In this document: positions 39,140 through 51,560 of the stretch, piece by piece
How positions within the stretch are numbered: position 1 is the first letter of the stretch
How the letters are laid out: the number at the start of each line of letters is the position of its first letter
Source of the DNA: Terebella lapidaria
Taxonomy: Eukaryota > Annelida > Polychaeta > Terebellida > Terebellidae
NCBI GenBank assembly: GCA_949152475.1
Contig: OX424558.1
Coordinates: forward strand, 33,490,651 to 33,554,650
Direction: 5' to 3'
DNA length: 64,000 bases
Translations under genes and position numbers: made by a program
The notes under the pieces: model-generated
What the model saw: the letters and a program-made list of their open reading frames with translations, nothing else
Database searches by the model: none
Told to the model about the DNA's origin: nothing

Positions 39140-40022
39140 CGTTCATTATTCAACATTGATATTGATTCAGACGTGTACTTGTCATTACAATCTACTCAGA
39201 CAAAATCCGTAATGTTAATGAATACTGTGCTGTCAGAAGTAATTGCATCATCTATTGACGGGTATAGAATCATGACATTCACTGCGTCTTAGACCACATT
39301 CATTTGCATTTTTCGGTAGTAGCATATCATTATTCATCATGAAGTACGCTATGAAATAGAAGATGTTCATTAAAATTACATTACACTCGGGAGTTGGGAA
39401 AATTTTGTTGTTTCCCGGTTAGATGCGAACAGGCTTTTTATTCTCTCCTCAGAAATTCCGCGCTCAAAAAAAATTGTCCAAACATACGAATTAGTTCAAT
39501 CAGAATCCAGCAGATGCAATAGAATGTTATACCACCGTTTGATATTTGCCTCTGAATAAGATACTGACTTCACGTGCAAAGACGTAAGGCGTAGAAGACG
39601 TAAGCTTTCCAAATTCCTGAGCCGACGTGGGAAGTGTGTCCAGTTTCATCACCTCCGGAACTTCTTCCATTGCGACTTTGGCCAGGTTCTTGTTTTTTCC
39701 TGGAGACAAATTTATATTTTAGAACGTTACAATTTTCCCCAAAAGATAGATAAAGAGAAAGACCATCTACATTTCGCTGCATTTCTTTGTCGTCAGTCGT
39801 GGTTCGGGCTCTGCAAGTTACCGTACTTTAACGAATCTAGGCCCACTTTATTATGCCCTGTAGCCCACTTGTCCCAATTCCGTGCCCACAGACGAATATT
39901 TATCGAAACAAGTTAATCCTCTTAATGCTCAAAGGCTCAATTTTTATCACTACTGTCTGTGTCATACCGCATCGGCTCTGGTGTTGTGTCTATAGTTTGT
40001 GGTGAAAATTGGAATTTATCAT

Positions 40023-40215
40023 AATTATAGACAGATATGTTTTTGTGTACTCGTATTCATATTGTCAGCTGTTATGGTTGACAATCACTCATTAATCTTG
40101 TCTGGGAAATAACTCAGATGTCTAATTATAGACAGATATGTTTTTGTGTACTCGTATTCATATTGTCAGCTGTTATGGTTGACAATCACTCATTAATCTT
40201 GTCTGGGAAATAACT
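40023..40215. repeat. 101-bp tandem duplication in module 9
   Basis: The stretch from 'aattatagacagatatg' to 'ggaaataactc' occurs twice with a 101-bp period (second copy from 40124). All other A modules have it once. The two copies are practically identical, so the event is recent. Confidence 0.9.
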
Positions 40216-41486
40216 CCATTTCGCCTAAAAGTTAGGGGAGGCTTTTTCCATCTGTCTTCATTTGCAATGTAATAATTAACTCCTTTAGTTTGGAAGTTAT
40301 GGTGAACTGAACATGCAACCATCTTATTATGTAGGTCCCAACAATAGAAACAACTCAATAGTTCTCAACGTGCAGATAATGTGAATCACTACCAGTATCA
40401 GTATTAAGAATTAGTTGCTACAGAGGGCCTTGTTCATCTGCAAGTGATGATTCATAAAAAATCGAGTGAATTTAAATAGATTTATTTTGTTCTCACTTGT
40501 GGTGCACTATTTAGAACATACATCATTATATTTTTTCCTAGATGCAAATAACAGCATAATTTTTCCAAATCAATACACAAACTCGATGAAAAAATTATCA
40601 ACGATAACTTTCAGATACACATTTGTGAATGAAATTTGCAAAATTATTGAGCTGGCGTAATTTTAAGTGGCAAGGAGAGCTCATTTTCAGCTTGGTATGT
40701 GATGGGGAGGGGAGGGGGTCTCAGGACGATTATTGCGCCACTTCCACTGCTCTCGTAATCTCCGAAGAATAGGCCAGAAGCCTGGCTTTGTCTCTCAAGC
40801 TCGTTTAACAATGACATTTCAATCCCTGGCTGTCATACGGCTGACTCACCGTCACTAATTATAACCCAGCAATAACTTTCTCATCCCATATTTTCCACGT
40901 GGGAGCAGACCTTCGCGGCTCATTTCTCCTAAATCACCAAGCATTCATCAGGGGCTTCCAAGAGGTCACAAACACTTGGAAAAGACAACACTGAAATGCC
41001 AGAGACAACAACAATAGCGACGCGGCCTTTTGTTCACTTTCGGGATAGTCTCACCACCTAAAGTCTCCGCCTCCATGGATATAATCCAAAATAGAAAAGC
41101 AAACTACTGAGATTTGTTACGTGGGATCTATGTGTTATCAGTCCTTTGTTTCGCTCATCACGTGGATTAGGCGCTTGTTGGGAGGTCTCAGTCCCCTCAG
41201 ATATCTAGGGTTGGGGAATGAGCGTGGGGAGCAGTGGGGATTTAGGGCCGTGGCTATTTTCATGGTCCGTGTAATTGCTCATTATTTTGTCTCGGGAGAT
41301 TCAGTGATATATGACAAATATATCACACACAAATTTTTTGGTGCTTGCACATATTGTTGTGGGACCATTATGACTGTGATTTTATCTCCACATCCTTCGC
41401 CCTTGTCACATTGTTTATTCAATAGCCACATAAAATAGATACACTTATAATCTAGGTTGAATACCTTTTGGGAAATATGCATCGAA

Positions 41487-41915
41487 TTAAAGTAATATTG
41501 GCAGTAAGTTATGGATTTTTCCATATCTTGCTGATCGAACGAAGAAAACATAACAGTTATATATCTGCACTTGTATGCCCAAACAGACGCCCCTTTCTAA
41601 TAGATTTGGTTGCGAGTTTCTGGTGGAGATATTTTGAGTTTGTTTACATTACCGCCATTCTCGGTGCTCTGTATACCGTGACGCAGTGCGATTCCAGCTT
41701 ACTCATATATGTTCGAGCCAATCGAGCGTGAACTAGGTTAAGTCAGAGGTAACTCTGAGTGGCGCACAAAACAAAAAAAGCGGCTGCTAGTACTGTCATA
41801 TTTATCATTTATCCATTTGATCAAGCAAAGTTTGTTTTGTAACCTATTTTTCTGAGACCACAGCCATATATGTAATTGATTTGGAAAAATAGTTTTCCTG
41901 CCAACATCACTTTAA
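41487..41915. mobile_element. MITE 1, 421 bp between TTAA sites
   Basis: The element occupies 41491-41911 and is flanked by TTAA (41487-41490 and 41912-41915). Its terminal inverted repeats read AGTAATATTGGCAG on the left and AGTGATGTTGGCAG on the right (reverse complement), a 12/14 match. The left two-thirds recur at 644-975. It is non-coding. The TTAA target fits piggyBac-type MITEs, but the termini lack the usual CCC start, so the superfamily is open. Confidence 0.78.
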
Positions 41916-42460
41916 AGCAGCTGCCTTCGAATCCAGTCAATATTTTTTCGAAAACTGTATTTCATATTAAACATGCTAAATCAACTGGATGAGACATACT
42001 CACATCAAATGTAATGACTATAACCAGTCCTGTGGGAAATTTTGCTCATTTGAACAGGCGGTTCTCGCGTAAATAGAGGAACTGTATCCATCACACGCAG
42101 ATGTAATCAAAGCATAGGAATGCAAGGTGGACTGACAATTTCACGTACATCATGGAATATTACTGATTATTTTCTCATAACTACACTATGTATGCACATA
42201 CGAACTGGAAAATGTACTCGATGTGGACTTTTAGGTGCGATTTGAGCATTTGTTTACATTCGGGTTTGATGGATACGCTTTCGATTGTTTATGTACAAAA
42301 ACGGTACAAAATGTGTAATAAAACGGATGAATAGACAACTCGGACAATTGTAATGGTCAAATTCATTGAGCACACCTTTTGTTAGCTGGTATTAGATGTA
42401 TTGCACAAAAATTTAGTTTTGAAAAAAAATATTGCATACATTCGAAGGCAGCAGCTTTAA
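41912..42460. mobile_element. MITE 2, 541 bp between TTAA sites
   Basis: It occupies 41916-42456 between TTAA at 41912-41915 (shared with MITE 1) and 42457-42460. The terminal inverted repeats are about 40 bp: AGCAGCTGCCTTCGAAT on the left against AGCTGCTGCCTTCGAAT on the right, then both reading CAATATTTTTT and AAAACT. It is non-coding and distinct from MITE 1 in sequence. The sister module 3 has a single TTAA here (24557-24560), which defines the empty site. Confidence 0.82.
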
Positions 42461-43190
42461 GTCATAGAGCAGGACGGACTGTAAAACACTTTTCCATCTT
42501 GAACAATACCTATTCACGACAAACCATATGAGAATGATTAACCATAGTAGAACAGGTAAAAGGGGTAGTTGGGTTACCTGAATAAAGGAGAATGTATGTT
42601 GATGTGTATTTCTCATTGCAATTTAATCAGAAAAAGAGCAACTGTAATGAATATCGTGCAGTCCTAAGTAGCTACATCATTCATTGAGATTATCGAATTT
42701 TGATAATCATTACACATCAAACCAGCTTCATTTGCATATTTCGAGGTAAATGTGTCAAAATAATAAAGTATTTTATTGTCACATGATAAAGTGATATATG
42801 TGAAATGTTTTTGTTTTGTTTTTCCCGGATGATATTTCGTTTTATTTCGTCACGCAATGAGTATTGCATTATGGGAGCCTCTCACATAATCCCTTATAAG
42901 GACAACGTTGAACGAATTAGAGCCACACCAAAATACCACATACAATATACAACACAATACAATACAACCAACGTACATTATCCAAATGTAATATCCATTA
43001 TAGGAGTGAATATATGTGAGATCTGTATGTATACGTATGTTAAAAAGATAGAGAGGATAAAAAACAAATAATGTAAATGTAGGTGAATAAAATGACACCA
43101 GATATATTCCGGCTCTAAAGCTATAGCCCTTCTGGATCTCAAAAATATATTATTTGCTCTATGCAAATATTATATTTCATTTCATGTCTA

Positions 43191-46044
43191 AAAGATACAA
43201 TTTTTCCTTATGAATCACATGGAATAATTGGACGTGTTTTTTTAATGATATTAACTGACTGCATCAGTATTCATCAGATGATAAGTGAAGAATTCAACAC
43301 ATACTCATGTAAATTTACTTTGTCTCTGCGATCTACTCAAATAAAAGCAATAGTTGTAATGAATATTGTGCTGTCCGAAGTAATTACATGCATTGACCTC
43401 ATCGAATTATGATATTCAATGCGCCTTAAACAACTCGCATGTTTCGGTGGAAACCTGTCGTTATTCATTTCTGATGTACATTACGGAATAGACGATGATT
43501 TGTCAAATTGTAATAGAATGGGAAGGACTTTGGGTTCTTGTGTTCATAAACTGATAATAACTTTTTCAGCCTACTCTCAGACATTATTGGCATCATTCAC
43601 AATCAGATGAAAACTCGCAAGTGAATCACTTTAATCCGAATCCAGCATATCATTATGCAATAAAACGACATATCGCTCTTCATCTTACGTTCCCTCGAGA
43701 TTTGCCTCCAGATGAGGACTAACTTCACATGCGAAGACATGAGCTTTTCGTAGCCACGAAGTCGACGTGGAAAGTGTGTCCAGTTCCATCGCTTTCAAAA
43801 CACGTGTTAGGACTTTGGATATGTGAAGTGATATTTTTTGTCAGGAATGCATTGATATTTTAGAACATCACAATTGCTCAACCTCCCCCCTCCCCCACAT
43901 CTCCATTCGCTGCATTTCAATGTCGACATTCATAGCCAGAGATCAGCAAGTTACCGTACTTTAACGCCTCTAGGCCCACTTTATTAAACCCCATAACCCA
44001 CTTGTCCCAATTCCGTTTCTGCAGACAAAAACATCCCGGAACCTGTTAATCCTCCTAGAGTTTTCAGACTGTTTGTGTCATCTCGCGTAGGGTCTGGTCT
44101 TGTAACTCTACTTTGTGGTGACAATTGGATTTTTTATCATTATCATATAATACTGATGTTGTTTCCGCATACTTGCAATTCTTATGGTTGACGCAATTGT
44201 CTTGTCTCAAAAATAAATAGTGCATTCATAGCCAGAGCAGGTTCTTCAAGGCAGTCGTAATCAATTAATTCATAGAGTAAGAAGCTATGGCAAATTGTAC
44301 AGGCACCTGGTGATTAGGAACACAAAATAGTCACTAATCAATAGTGCCAGCATTTAAATTTTTGCTAATGCAGACCACTACCTAGATCATGACTGCAATT
44401 GGTTCTCCAGATAGTTCCGATCATCCGGAAGTGTTGTTTTGTAATAATAATGACTGTACTCGTATGAATCGTATGGTGCATTTTTCAGAATATCGACCAG
44501 GAAATTTCACCCAAGATGCAAAGAGCAGTGTATTTTTTAGTAAGTGTATTTTTCAGTACCTACCAAATAATTTTTTTTCACTTAGGGTCACTTAGGGTGG
44601 AGAGTTTGGTTGCAAAATGATTTTTCCAAATTCTTGTTTGTTATCCCCAACCTCTCGATTTTCGTGATGTTGCAGTATATGCCAGAGGCTTGACACTGTT
44701 TCCCAACTTTTCTCAACGATGACATTATTATCCCCAGATGTCACTGTCACTAATTATAACTGAGCAATAAATTTCTCGTCCTTTTTCCAAACGGAAACAT
44801 ACCTTCAAAAATCACACGGCGTGCACCAGGGAGTTCCAAAGGGGCCACAAGGTCTTGAAATAAGACCATTTGGAATCGCCAGATAACAAAAGTGACGTTG
44901 CCCTTTGCTCACTTTCCGGACGCTCCACGGCCTAAGGCTTCTGCCATGGAAATAGTCTGCTGGGAAAATAAAAGTACTAAGATTCATCATGTGGAATCCA
45001 CGTGTTATCCGTCCATTGTTTCGCTCATCACGGGGATTAGGCACTTGGCGGAGGTCTCAGTCTCCCAAGATATCTAGCAGGTGACAGTGAAGCAGGAGGC
45101 GATGCGGTGGGGTATGTGGCCAAAGCTATTTTCATAGGGCCGTGTCCGGGAATCCTGTGATATATGGCGAATATATCACATGAGTGTTGGTCGTTTGGCT
45201 GTGATTTGGTCGTTACATTTTTCGCCCTTGCCACATTAATGATTCAATAGCCAAATTAACTAGTAATATGTATAATCCGAGCTGAAGATGTTTTTGGAGA
45301 TTTGTGTTAAATAAAGTCATAAAGAGGGACCGGTTAACGAAATACGTCTGGTCATTTGCAAGTACAAGTAGTGTAATATGGACGTAAACATCCGTTTAGA
45401 GAAAGCAACTAAACAGGACTTTTTTCCTCTTAAAACAAATCGAGAAGCACTGTATGGTTGTATTTGGTCACTGTCGTTCTAGCATAAACATATATTTTCC
45501 TTCTAAGTGAAATATTATGACATTTTCAAAACAAAAGGGAATGACATTCATTATGTCATTAAAACTAAAATTACTCCATGAGTGGATGATATAAAACTCA
45601 AGAACATTTCAGTATTTCCTTCATTGATATGCTTAGTAATTTCTTCATTGGTATGCTAGTGACTAGTTTTTCAACTTCCCTTACCCAGATTTACATTTTG
45701 AGGAACTTTAAGTTTCAAAATTCATGAATGCTCGCCCTCTCCCCTTCCACCAAATTCAAATTGACCGTGTATCAGGACACTCATTGAATGGGAATATCAT
45801 TGTCCACTGGTGTTCCGTTTTCGTACGTCAAACAATGAGTAATAGAACTTGATTGAGGAAGCGTCATATTTCATCCCTCATTATGGACAACTTGAGATGA
45901 ATTCGTGACGCAGAGACGGGACAAAATACCACTTATTTCATTTAGACAATATCTTCTGCTCAATGTACAATGTACAATATCTAATATGTAATATTCATCA
46001 TATTTGTGGATATAGGTGACACGTGTCGTGAAACTATATATTAT
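43191..46044. repeat. Array module 10 (type B)
   Basis: A more diverged type-B module. Core near 43946, part 6 near 44982, hairpin GTGATATAT-GGCGA-ATATATCAC at 45157-45179. Part 8 lies at about 45795-46010. Confidence 0.8.
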
Positions 46045-48200
46045 AGCTCCATTCACATAGCATTCACCTGGTCACATAGGACACAAAAATAGTTGTATCG
46101 TAACTGGTATAGCATTTGTTCTAGTTGTTACCCCCGATAATCAGCAAGTAATGTTTGGTAATAATGATCATGTATGTTTAATTAGATTAAATAGATCCAA
46201 CGTTTTTGGTGCATCATTCAGAACAAACACAATTTTTTGGAATTCTGGAAATTTCGATCCAATACGGGAATAGCAGTGTATTTGTAATAAGTAACAACTA
46301 CTTATTATTCTTTCAACAAAAACCTGCAATATTAAGTTTGCAAACACATTTGCAAAAATCGTGAGTTGTCATAATTTTAGGTCAGATGGAGGCACATATC
46401 ACATTGAGTTACTGAATTCATAACTTGCCGGTGGGGCAGGGTGTTCCACGACGATTATTCCAAAGTCTAGTTTATTGTACCCACTTTCGCTGCTTTCGTG
46501 ATCTCAAAAGAATAGGTCGGGAGCCTGACTTTGTTTCTCAACAGTCCCCGGCTGTCATATGGATGACTCACAATCACTAATTATAACCCAACAGTAAATT
46601 TCTCATCCAATATTTATGTGGGGCAAGACTTACACGGATCACTTCTTCGAAATCTTCAATCGTTCATCATCCGGCTCTCAAAGGGCCGCAAATTTGGCAG
46701 AAGACAATACACAAACGCTGAGAGCGACTAGGATCTTCTGCCGCTTTCGAGACCGTCCCACCGGCTCGAGCCGTCCATTGTTTTGCTCATCACGGAAATT
46801 ATGTGCTTGTCTCCATCCCCTGAGGTATCTAGAGTTGGAGTTGCGGCAGCGAAGGAGTAGGCGAGTTGGTGGGGATTTAGGGTCGGGGCCATTTTCATAG
46901 GGCGTGTAATTGTTCATTATTCCATCTCGGGGATTCCGTGATGTATGGCGAGTGGTAGTTGTATGGGTGTTCTTGCACATACTGTTGAGGACCAATTATG
47001 AGAGTGGTTTTCTCTTTCCGTCATTCCCATACACAACTACAAGCCGCCGTGTGGCGTTTTTAAACATGTGACTCCACACTTTGATGATAAATCATATGCA
47101 AATAGGGTATTCATTGTGTAATAGGTAAACTCCTCACCAGCTAGGATGTCAATAACCCAACATTGTGAATCGTGTTTTCTATGTTTATATCCGGTAACAA
47201 AATGAAACTTCTGTTCCATGATAATAGTGTTGTCTATCCATGTAAATATTCACGGTTCTCATGTGTTCGTTCAGCACTTAGCTGTTTCGTAGAATTTGTT
47301 TGGTCAATTATGACTTCTGGGTTTGTGCTGAACGAATTATAAAATGTATAAAAAATGATTTACCATCAAACAAGTTATGACTCTCTGATCCCAATCCTCA
47401 TCCTAATCGAAGAACCCTGAACATTAGCAATCATAAATTATTTATTCAAATGCCACAACAACTAAACACATTAATAATGTAAGTTGAATATTGCTAGGAA
47501 TTTCCTAGCAAGTCAGAAAACATGACGGACTCCCCGCGAAAACCTGCTCGTTTGCATGCTGTGTAATATTGACGGTAATCCGCCTGGACGCGGTTACAAA
47601 TTGATCGTTTCCCCCGAAAACAATATCTAGTTGAGAGGAAGCACATAAAATCACTGACAATACAAAAACTCTACATGAGCCTATTTGGGTGACTGGCATT
47701 GAAACAGGAAGCAGGTTTTGTTCTCAATAATACATTATTTAGAAATTTGCAAAAGAAAAGTATATTGAATTCAACATTCGTTTTATTTACTGGTCATACC
47801 ATGTGCAGATGACATGAAAAGTATATTTCTTCCTTGATGCACCAAATATCTATTCTCCTGGTACCCATTTCACCTTTTGATTACATCACCAGGAAATTTC
47901 AAAATATATGACTGTCCCAAATCCCCCCTCTCCCCCATTCCCCCGTTTCCTCATGTTCAACCAAATGTATGTTATAACTGTATGGTGTAGGGAACGTCTT
48001 GCACAATCCCTCATTAGCAGCAACTTGAGATGGATTCGTGACTCGGAGACAGGACAAAATACCACATCTTTCAGTTAGTCATTCTCTGCAATATTCACCC
48101 ATAAGCCATGCGCAATATATATTATCCATTATTTGATATCAACCATAGGACAAAGTATATATATATATGACACGTGTATATATATGTGAACAGAACGGCG
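46045..48200. repeat. Array module 11 (degenerate)
   Basis: Part 5 (46440-46590) and part 6 (about 46770-46960) are recognisable. The hairpin is decayed ('gtgatgtatggcgagtgg'). 47000-47940 has no clear match to other modules and no recognised gene. Part 8 resumes near 47975. Confidence 0.65.
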
Positions 48201-49254
48201 AAGAAAACGGGAGAAAAACAATTGCATAAAGATGTAATTAAAGTATACTGGCACCTACTTTAATGTAGTTCAAATTTCACCAACTAAGCTATATTCAGAC
48301 TATATGATTTCGTGTATAAGAGATAATTAAATTTTTTTTATAAACCTCATTATTGTCTTCTTGAATATTATTAAGTGACTGGATTAATATTCATTAGATG
48401 AGGAAAATAGAGAATGTACGTTGCATGCTTTTGATGTGTACATGTCATCGCGATCTCATTAGACAAGAAGCGTAATTGTAATGAATAATGTGATGTCCAA
48501 AGTAATAACATCATTCATTGGTTGAATACAATCATGATATTCATTGTGCCTTGAGCCACTTTTATTTGCTTGTCTCGACAGTAATTGGTCGTTATTCGTG
48601 TTGGTGTACGCAACGAAATAGATGATGATTCGTCAAATTGCAATAGAATGCGATCAATCGCTACCTACTCTGTAAGAGCGCCATAGCTGTTTTACTCCTC
48701 TCAGACAATCATCATCACCATTATTCACAAGCAGATGAGAACTCGCAAGTGAATTACTTTAATCGGAATCCAGCAGATGCAATACGAACATCATAGCATC
48801 GTTCTATCATGGCCTTCACTAGATATTTGCCTCCGGCTAAGAAACTGACTTCACATGACGAAAATGTAGGATTTTCATAACCCTAAGTTCGCGTGGAATA
48901 TGACTCAAATTTCATGGCCTCTCAAACCATGTTCTTCTTTTGTGACTTTGGCCAGGTTTTTCGTGCCTTGAAACTAATTTATATCTCAGAATGTTACGAT
49001 TTTTTTTTCAAAGGTATAGATATAGAGAAAGACCACCTCCATTTTGATGCACTTTACAGTGGAAATTATCAAATCTTAGTAAATCTACATGTAGGACCTC
49101 TTTGTTATACACTATAGCACACTTGTCCCGATTCCGTGCCTCCAGACGAATATATATCCTAACAAATTAACCCACTTCGGGCTCAAAGCCTTACTCGTTA
49201 TCACTGTCTGTTTAATTGTAATTTATATCCTAATTACAAGTATATTGTCAATGT

Positions 49255-49662
49255 GAATGGGATAGAATAGAGGTTTATTCAACAAGAGTAATTACAGCTT
49301 AAATACAGAGCCAAATACAGAATAAAAACGATAACCGAAATAGTTACAATTGTAAGGACTGCGCGTAGCTTTCGCTGTTATAATATAATACTATATGTGA
49401 TATAGTATTATTGTCCTTTAGGTGTACTTGCAGTCATATTATGAACATTTGCCGTTCACGTTCATCCATTATTCGTGTCAGAGGATTAAAAGCTCCATAA
49501 ACAGAGCAGTCAGAGAGGTTTTTTTATCTATGATTACATGCAGTCTTAATACTTTACTTCCCCGCAAATGAGTAGGCTGAACAAGCATCTGGTGTTCAGG
49601 TGAAGCTGGAAATAACAAAAGACTAATATCAATATTTTTCAGCGTGTACTGTTCTGTTAACA
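49255..49662 (-). mobile_element. Old LINE 3' end in module 12
   Basis: Third copy of the same fragment (tail 'gaatgggatagaatag'), again at the same module position. This shows the insertion predates the duplication of the C modules. Confidence 0.5.
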
Positions 49663-50022
49663 CAAGTCACTATTATTATCATAAGTGCAATATAAGTTGT
49701 TTTGGATTGTTTTCATAAATAGCCTTGATCAAAAGTGTTGTTTGATAATTTTAACAATGATTATACTTGCAAGTAATTTCAAGAAGATCTGATTCATTCT
49801 TACTTGTTCGTTCATTATCCAAAACATCCTTCATTTCATCTGAATCCCGAATATCTTGTTGAAGACGCGAAGAGCAAATACATTTTTCGAAAAGTTCCAT
49901 ATCAGTATCTGTAGATGTGAAATGAATTTGCGAAAATCATTTACCTGTTGTAATTTTCATTCGTTTGGGGGCCCAAACTTACGCGAGTTACTAAACCGAT
50001 GTCTATGATGCCTTAACTCGAA

Positions 50023-50038
50023 GGGGGGGGGGGGGGGG
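50023..50038. repeat. G16 homopolymer
   Basis: Sixteen consecutive G. The equivalent position in other modules has short mixed G runs ('ggaggggcagggggtccc'), so the run expanded here. Exact length in assemblies of such runs is unreliable. Confidence 0.9.
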
Positions 50039-51560
50039 TCAGGGAGGATGATTATTCCAAATTATACTTCAATGTACCCACTATAGCTGCCTTCGTGATC
50101 TCCGAAGAATAGTGGAGAAGCCTGACACTACAATTCCCGGCTGTCATTCGGCTCACTCACCGTCACTAATTATAACCCAACAATAATTTTCTCATCCTAA
50201 ATTGTCCATGCGGGGGGCAGACCTTCACGGCTCATTTAACCTAAATCACCATGCGTCCACCAGAGGGCTTCCCAAAGGTGCCACAAAGACTAGGAAAAAG
50301 ACGACGCTGAAATGCCAAAGACAAAAACAACAGCGATGTGACTCTTTGCCCACTTTCGGGACCGTCTCAGTGCTTAAAACCTCCAATGCAATGGAAAAAA
50401 CCTGTTTTAGTCAAGAAACACAAAGATTTATCATGTGGGATCTTCGTGTTTTCCGTCCATTGTTTCGCTCATCACGGGGATTAGGCGCTTGGTGGAGGCA
50501 TCACTCCCCTAAGATATCTAGGGTTGGACTGGTGAGCGGCAGTTAAGGAGGAGGCGAGGTGGTGGGGATTTAGGGCTGGGGCTACTTTCCCAGGGCCGTG
50601 TAATTGCTCATTATTTTGTCTCTCCGGGACTCGGTGATATATGGTGAATATATCAAAAGAGTCTGCGATTGCACATACTGTTGAGGGACGATTATGACTG
50701 TGATTTTCCCTTTCCATCGTCGCCCTCGCCACATTACTTATTCAATAGCCACAGTGACTACATAATCTCACCACAGACACTTATAATCTAAGTTGAATAT
50801 TTACTGGAAATGTTGCGTAAAATGGAGCATAAAGCAGGACAGTATGCCTGCTCATTTGCAAGTGGTGACTTTGACACCAGTATCAAATTGGACGTTTTCC
50901 TCCCATAAACATCACATAACCGAGAAACGCTTCAATATTTTGACATTCTATGACGAAAGTGATTCGCATTCATTGTTTCATGAATAATGAACATATTAAC
51001 TATGTGGATTGTAGACAAATTAACATTTTACAAAAATCTTTCTTCATCGATCCTAGGGCTCTAGTATCTAAATTTCTTTGTATTACTTAACATTATCTGA
51101 AGCTTTTTGAAAGTAACAAAACATATGCCCATCCCCAGCCAAAACCGTACCCCCAACGAACAGTCGCATGAAAAAGGCTGATTACGCTTAATAGTGGACT
51201 TTCAGACTTAATGGCATATTTTCTTTCGCTGAGAATACGTTATCTATTGTATAGATATTGGTTCCATATTTATGCAGAATGTCCCTGTACCAGGACACTC
51301 GCGGAAGGAGGAATATATGGCATATCTCTGTGTTATTGCCCACTGACGTTCCATTTCGTTTGTCAAGCAATGAGTAACGGACGTGGCCAAGGGGACGTCA
51401 TATTTCATCCCTCATTAGCGACAACTTGAGATGGATTTGTGACACATGCCAAAATACCTTTCATTTTAATTAAACGATCTTGGAAGATCACGGGACAGTG
51501 GTACTATGTGTGATATATTTTGTTCAAAAATCGCAAAAGGCATTTTTCGTTCCATAGTTT

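Larger units (their letters stand above)
39140..43190. repeat. Array module 9 (type A with MITE pair)
   Basis: Core near 39816. A local 101-bp tandem duplication lies at 40023-40215. Hairpin GTGATATAT-GACAA-ATATATCAC at 41304-41326. Two MITEs occupy 41491-42456, after which homology to other A modules resumes at 'tcatagagcaggacgg'. Confidence 0.85.
48201..51560. repeat. Array module 12 (type C, full length)
   Basis: Parts 1-3 (48440, 48770, 49121), the old LINE 3' end (from 49255), part 5 after a G16 run (50023-50038), and part 6 from 50430. AGATATCT is at 50512 and the hairpin TGATATAT-GGTGA-ATATATCA at 50635-50655. Part 8 lies at 51340-51500. Unlike modules 5 and 8 it keeps parts 5-6, so it may reflect the unrearranged C type. 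Confidence 0.75.

Noticed and set aside
41487..42460. Assigning the MITE pair to piggyBac
   Set aside because: The TTAA target fits, but the termini begin with AG rather than the usual CCC, and no transposase is present. The superfamily is left open.
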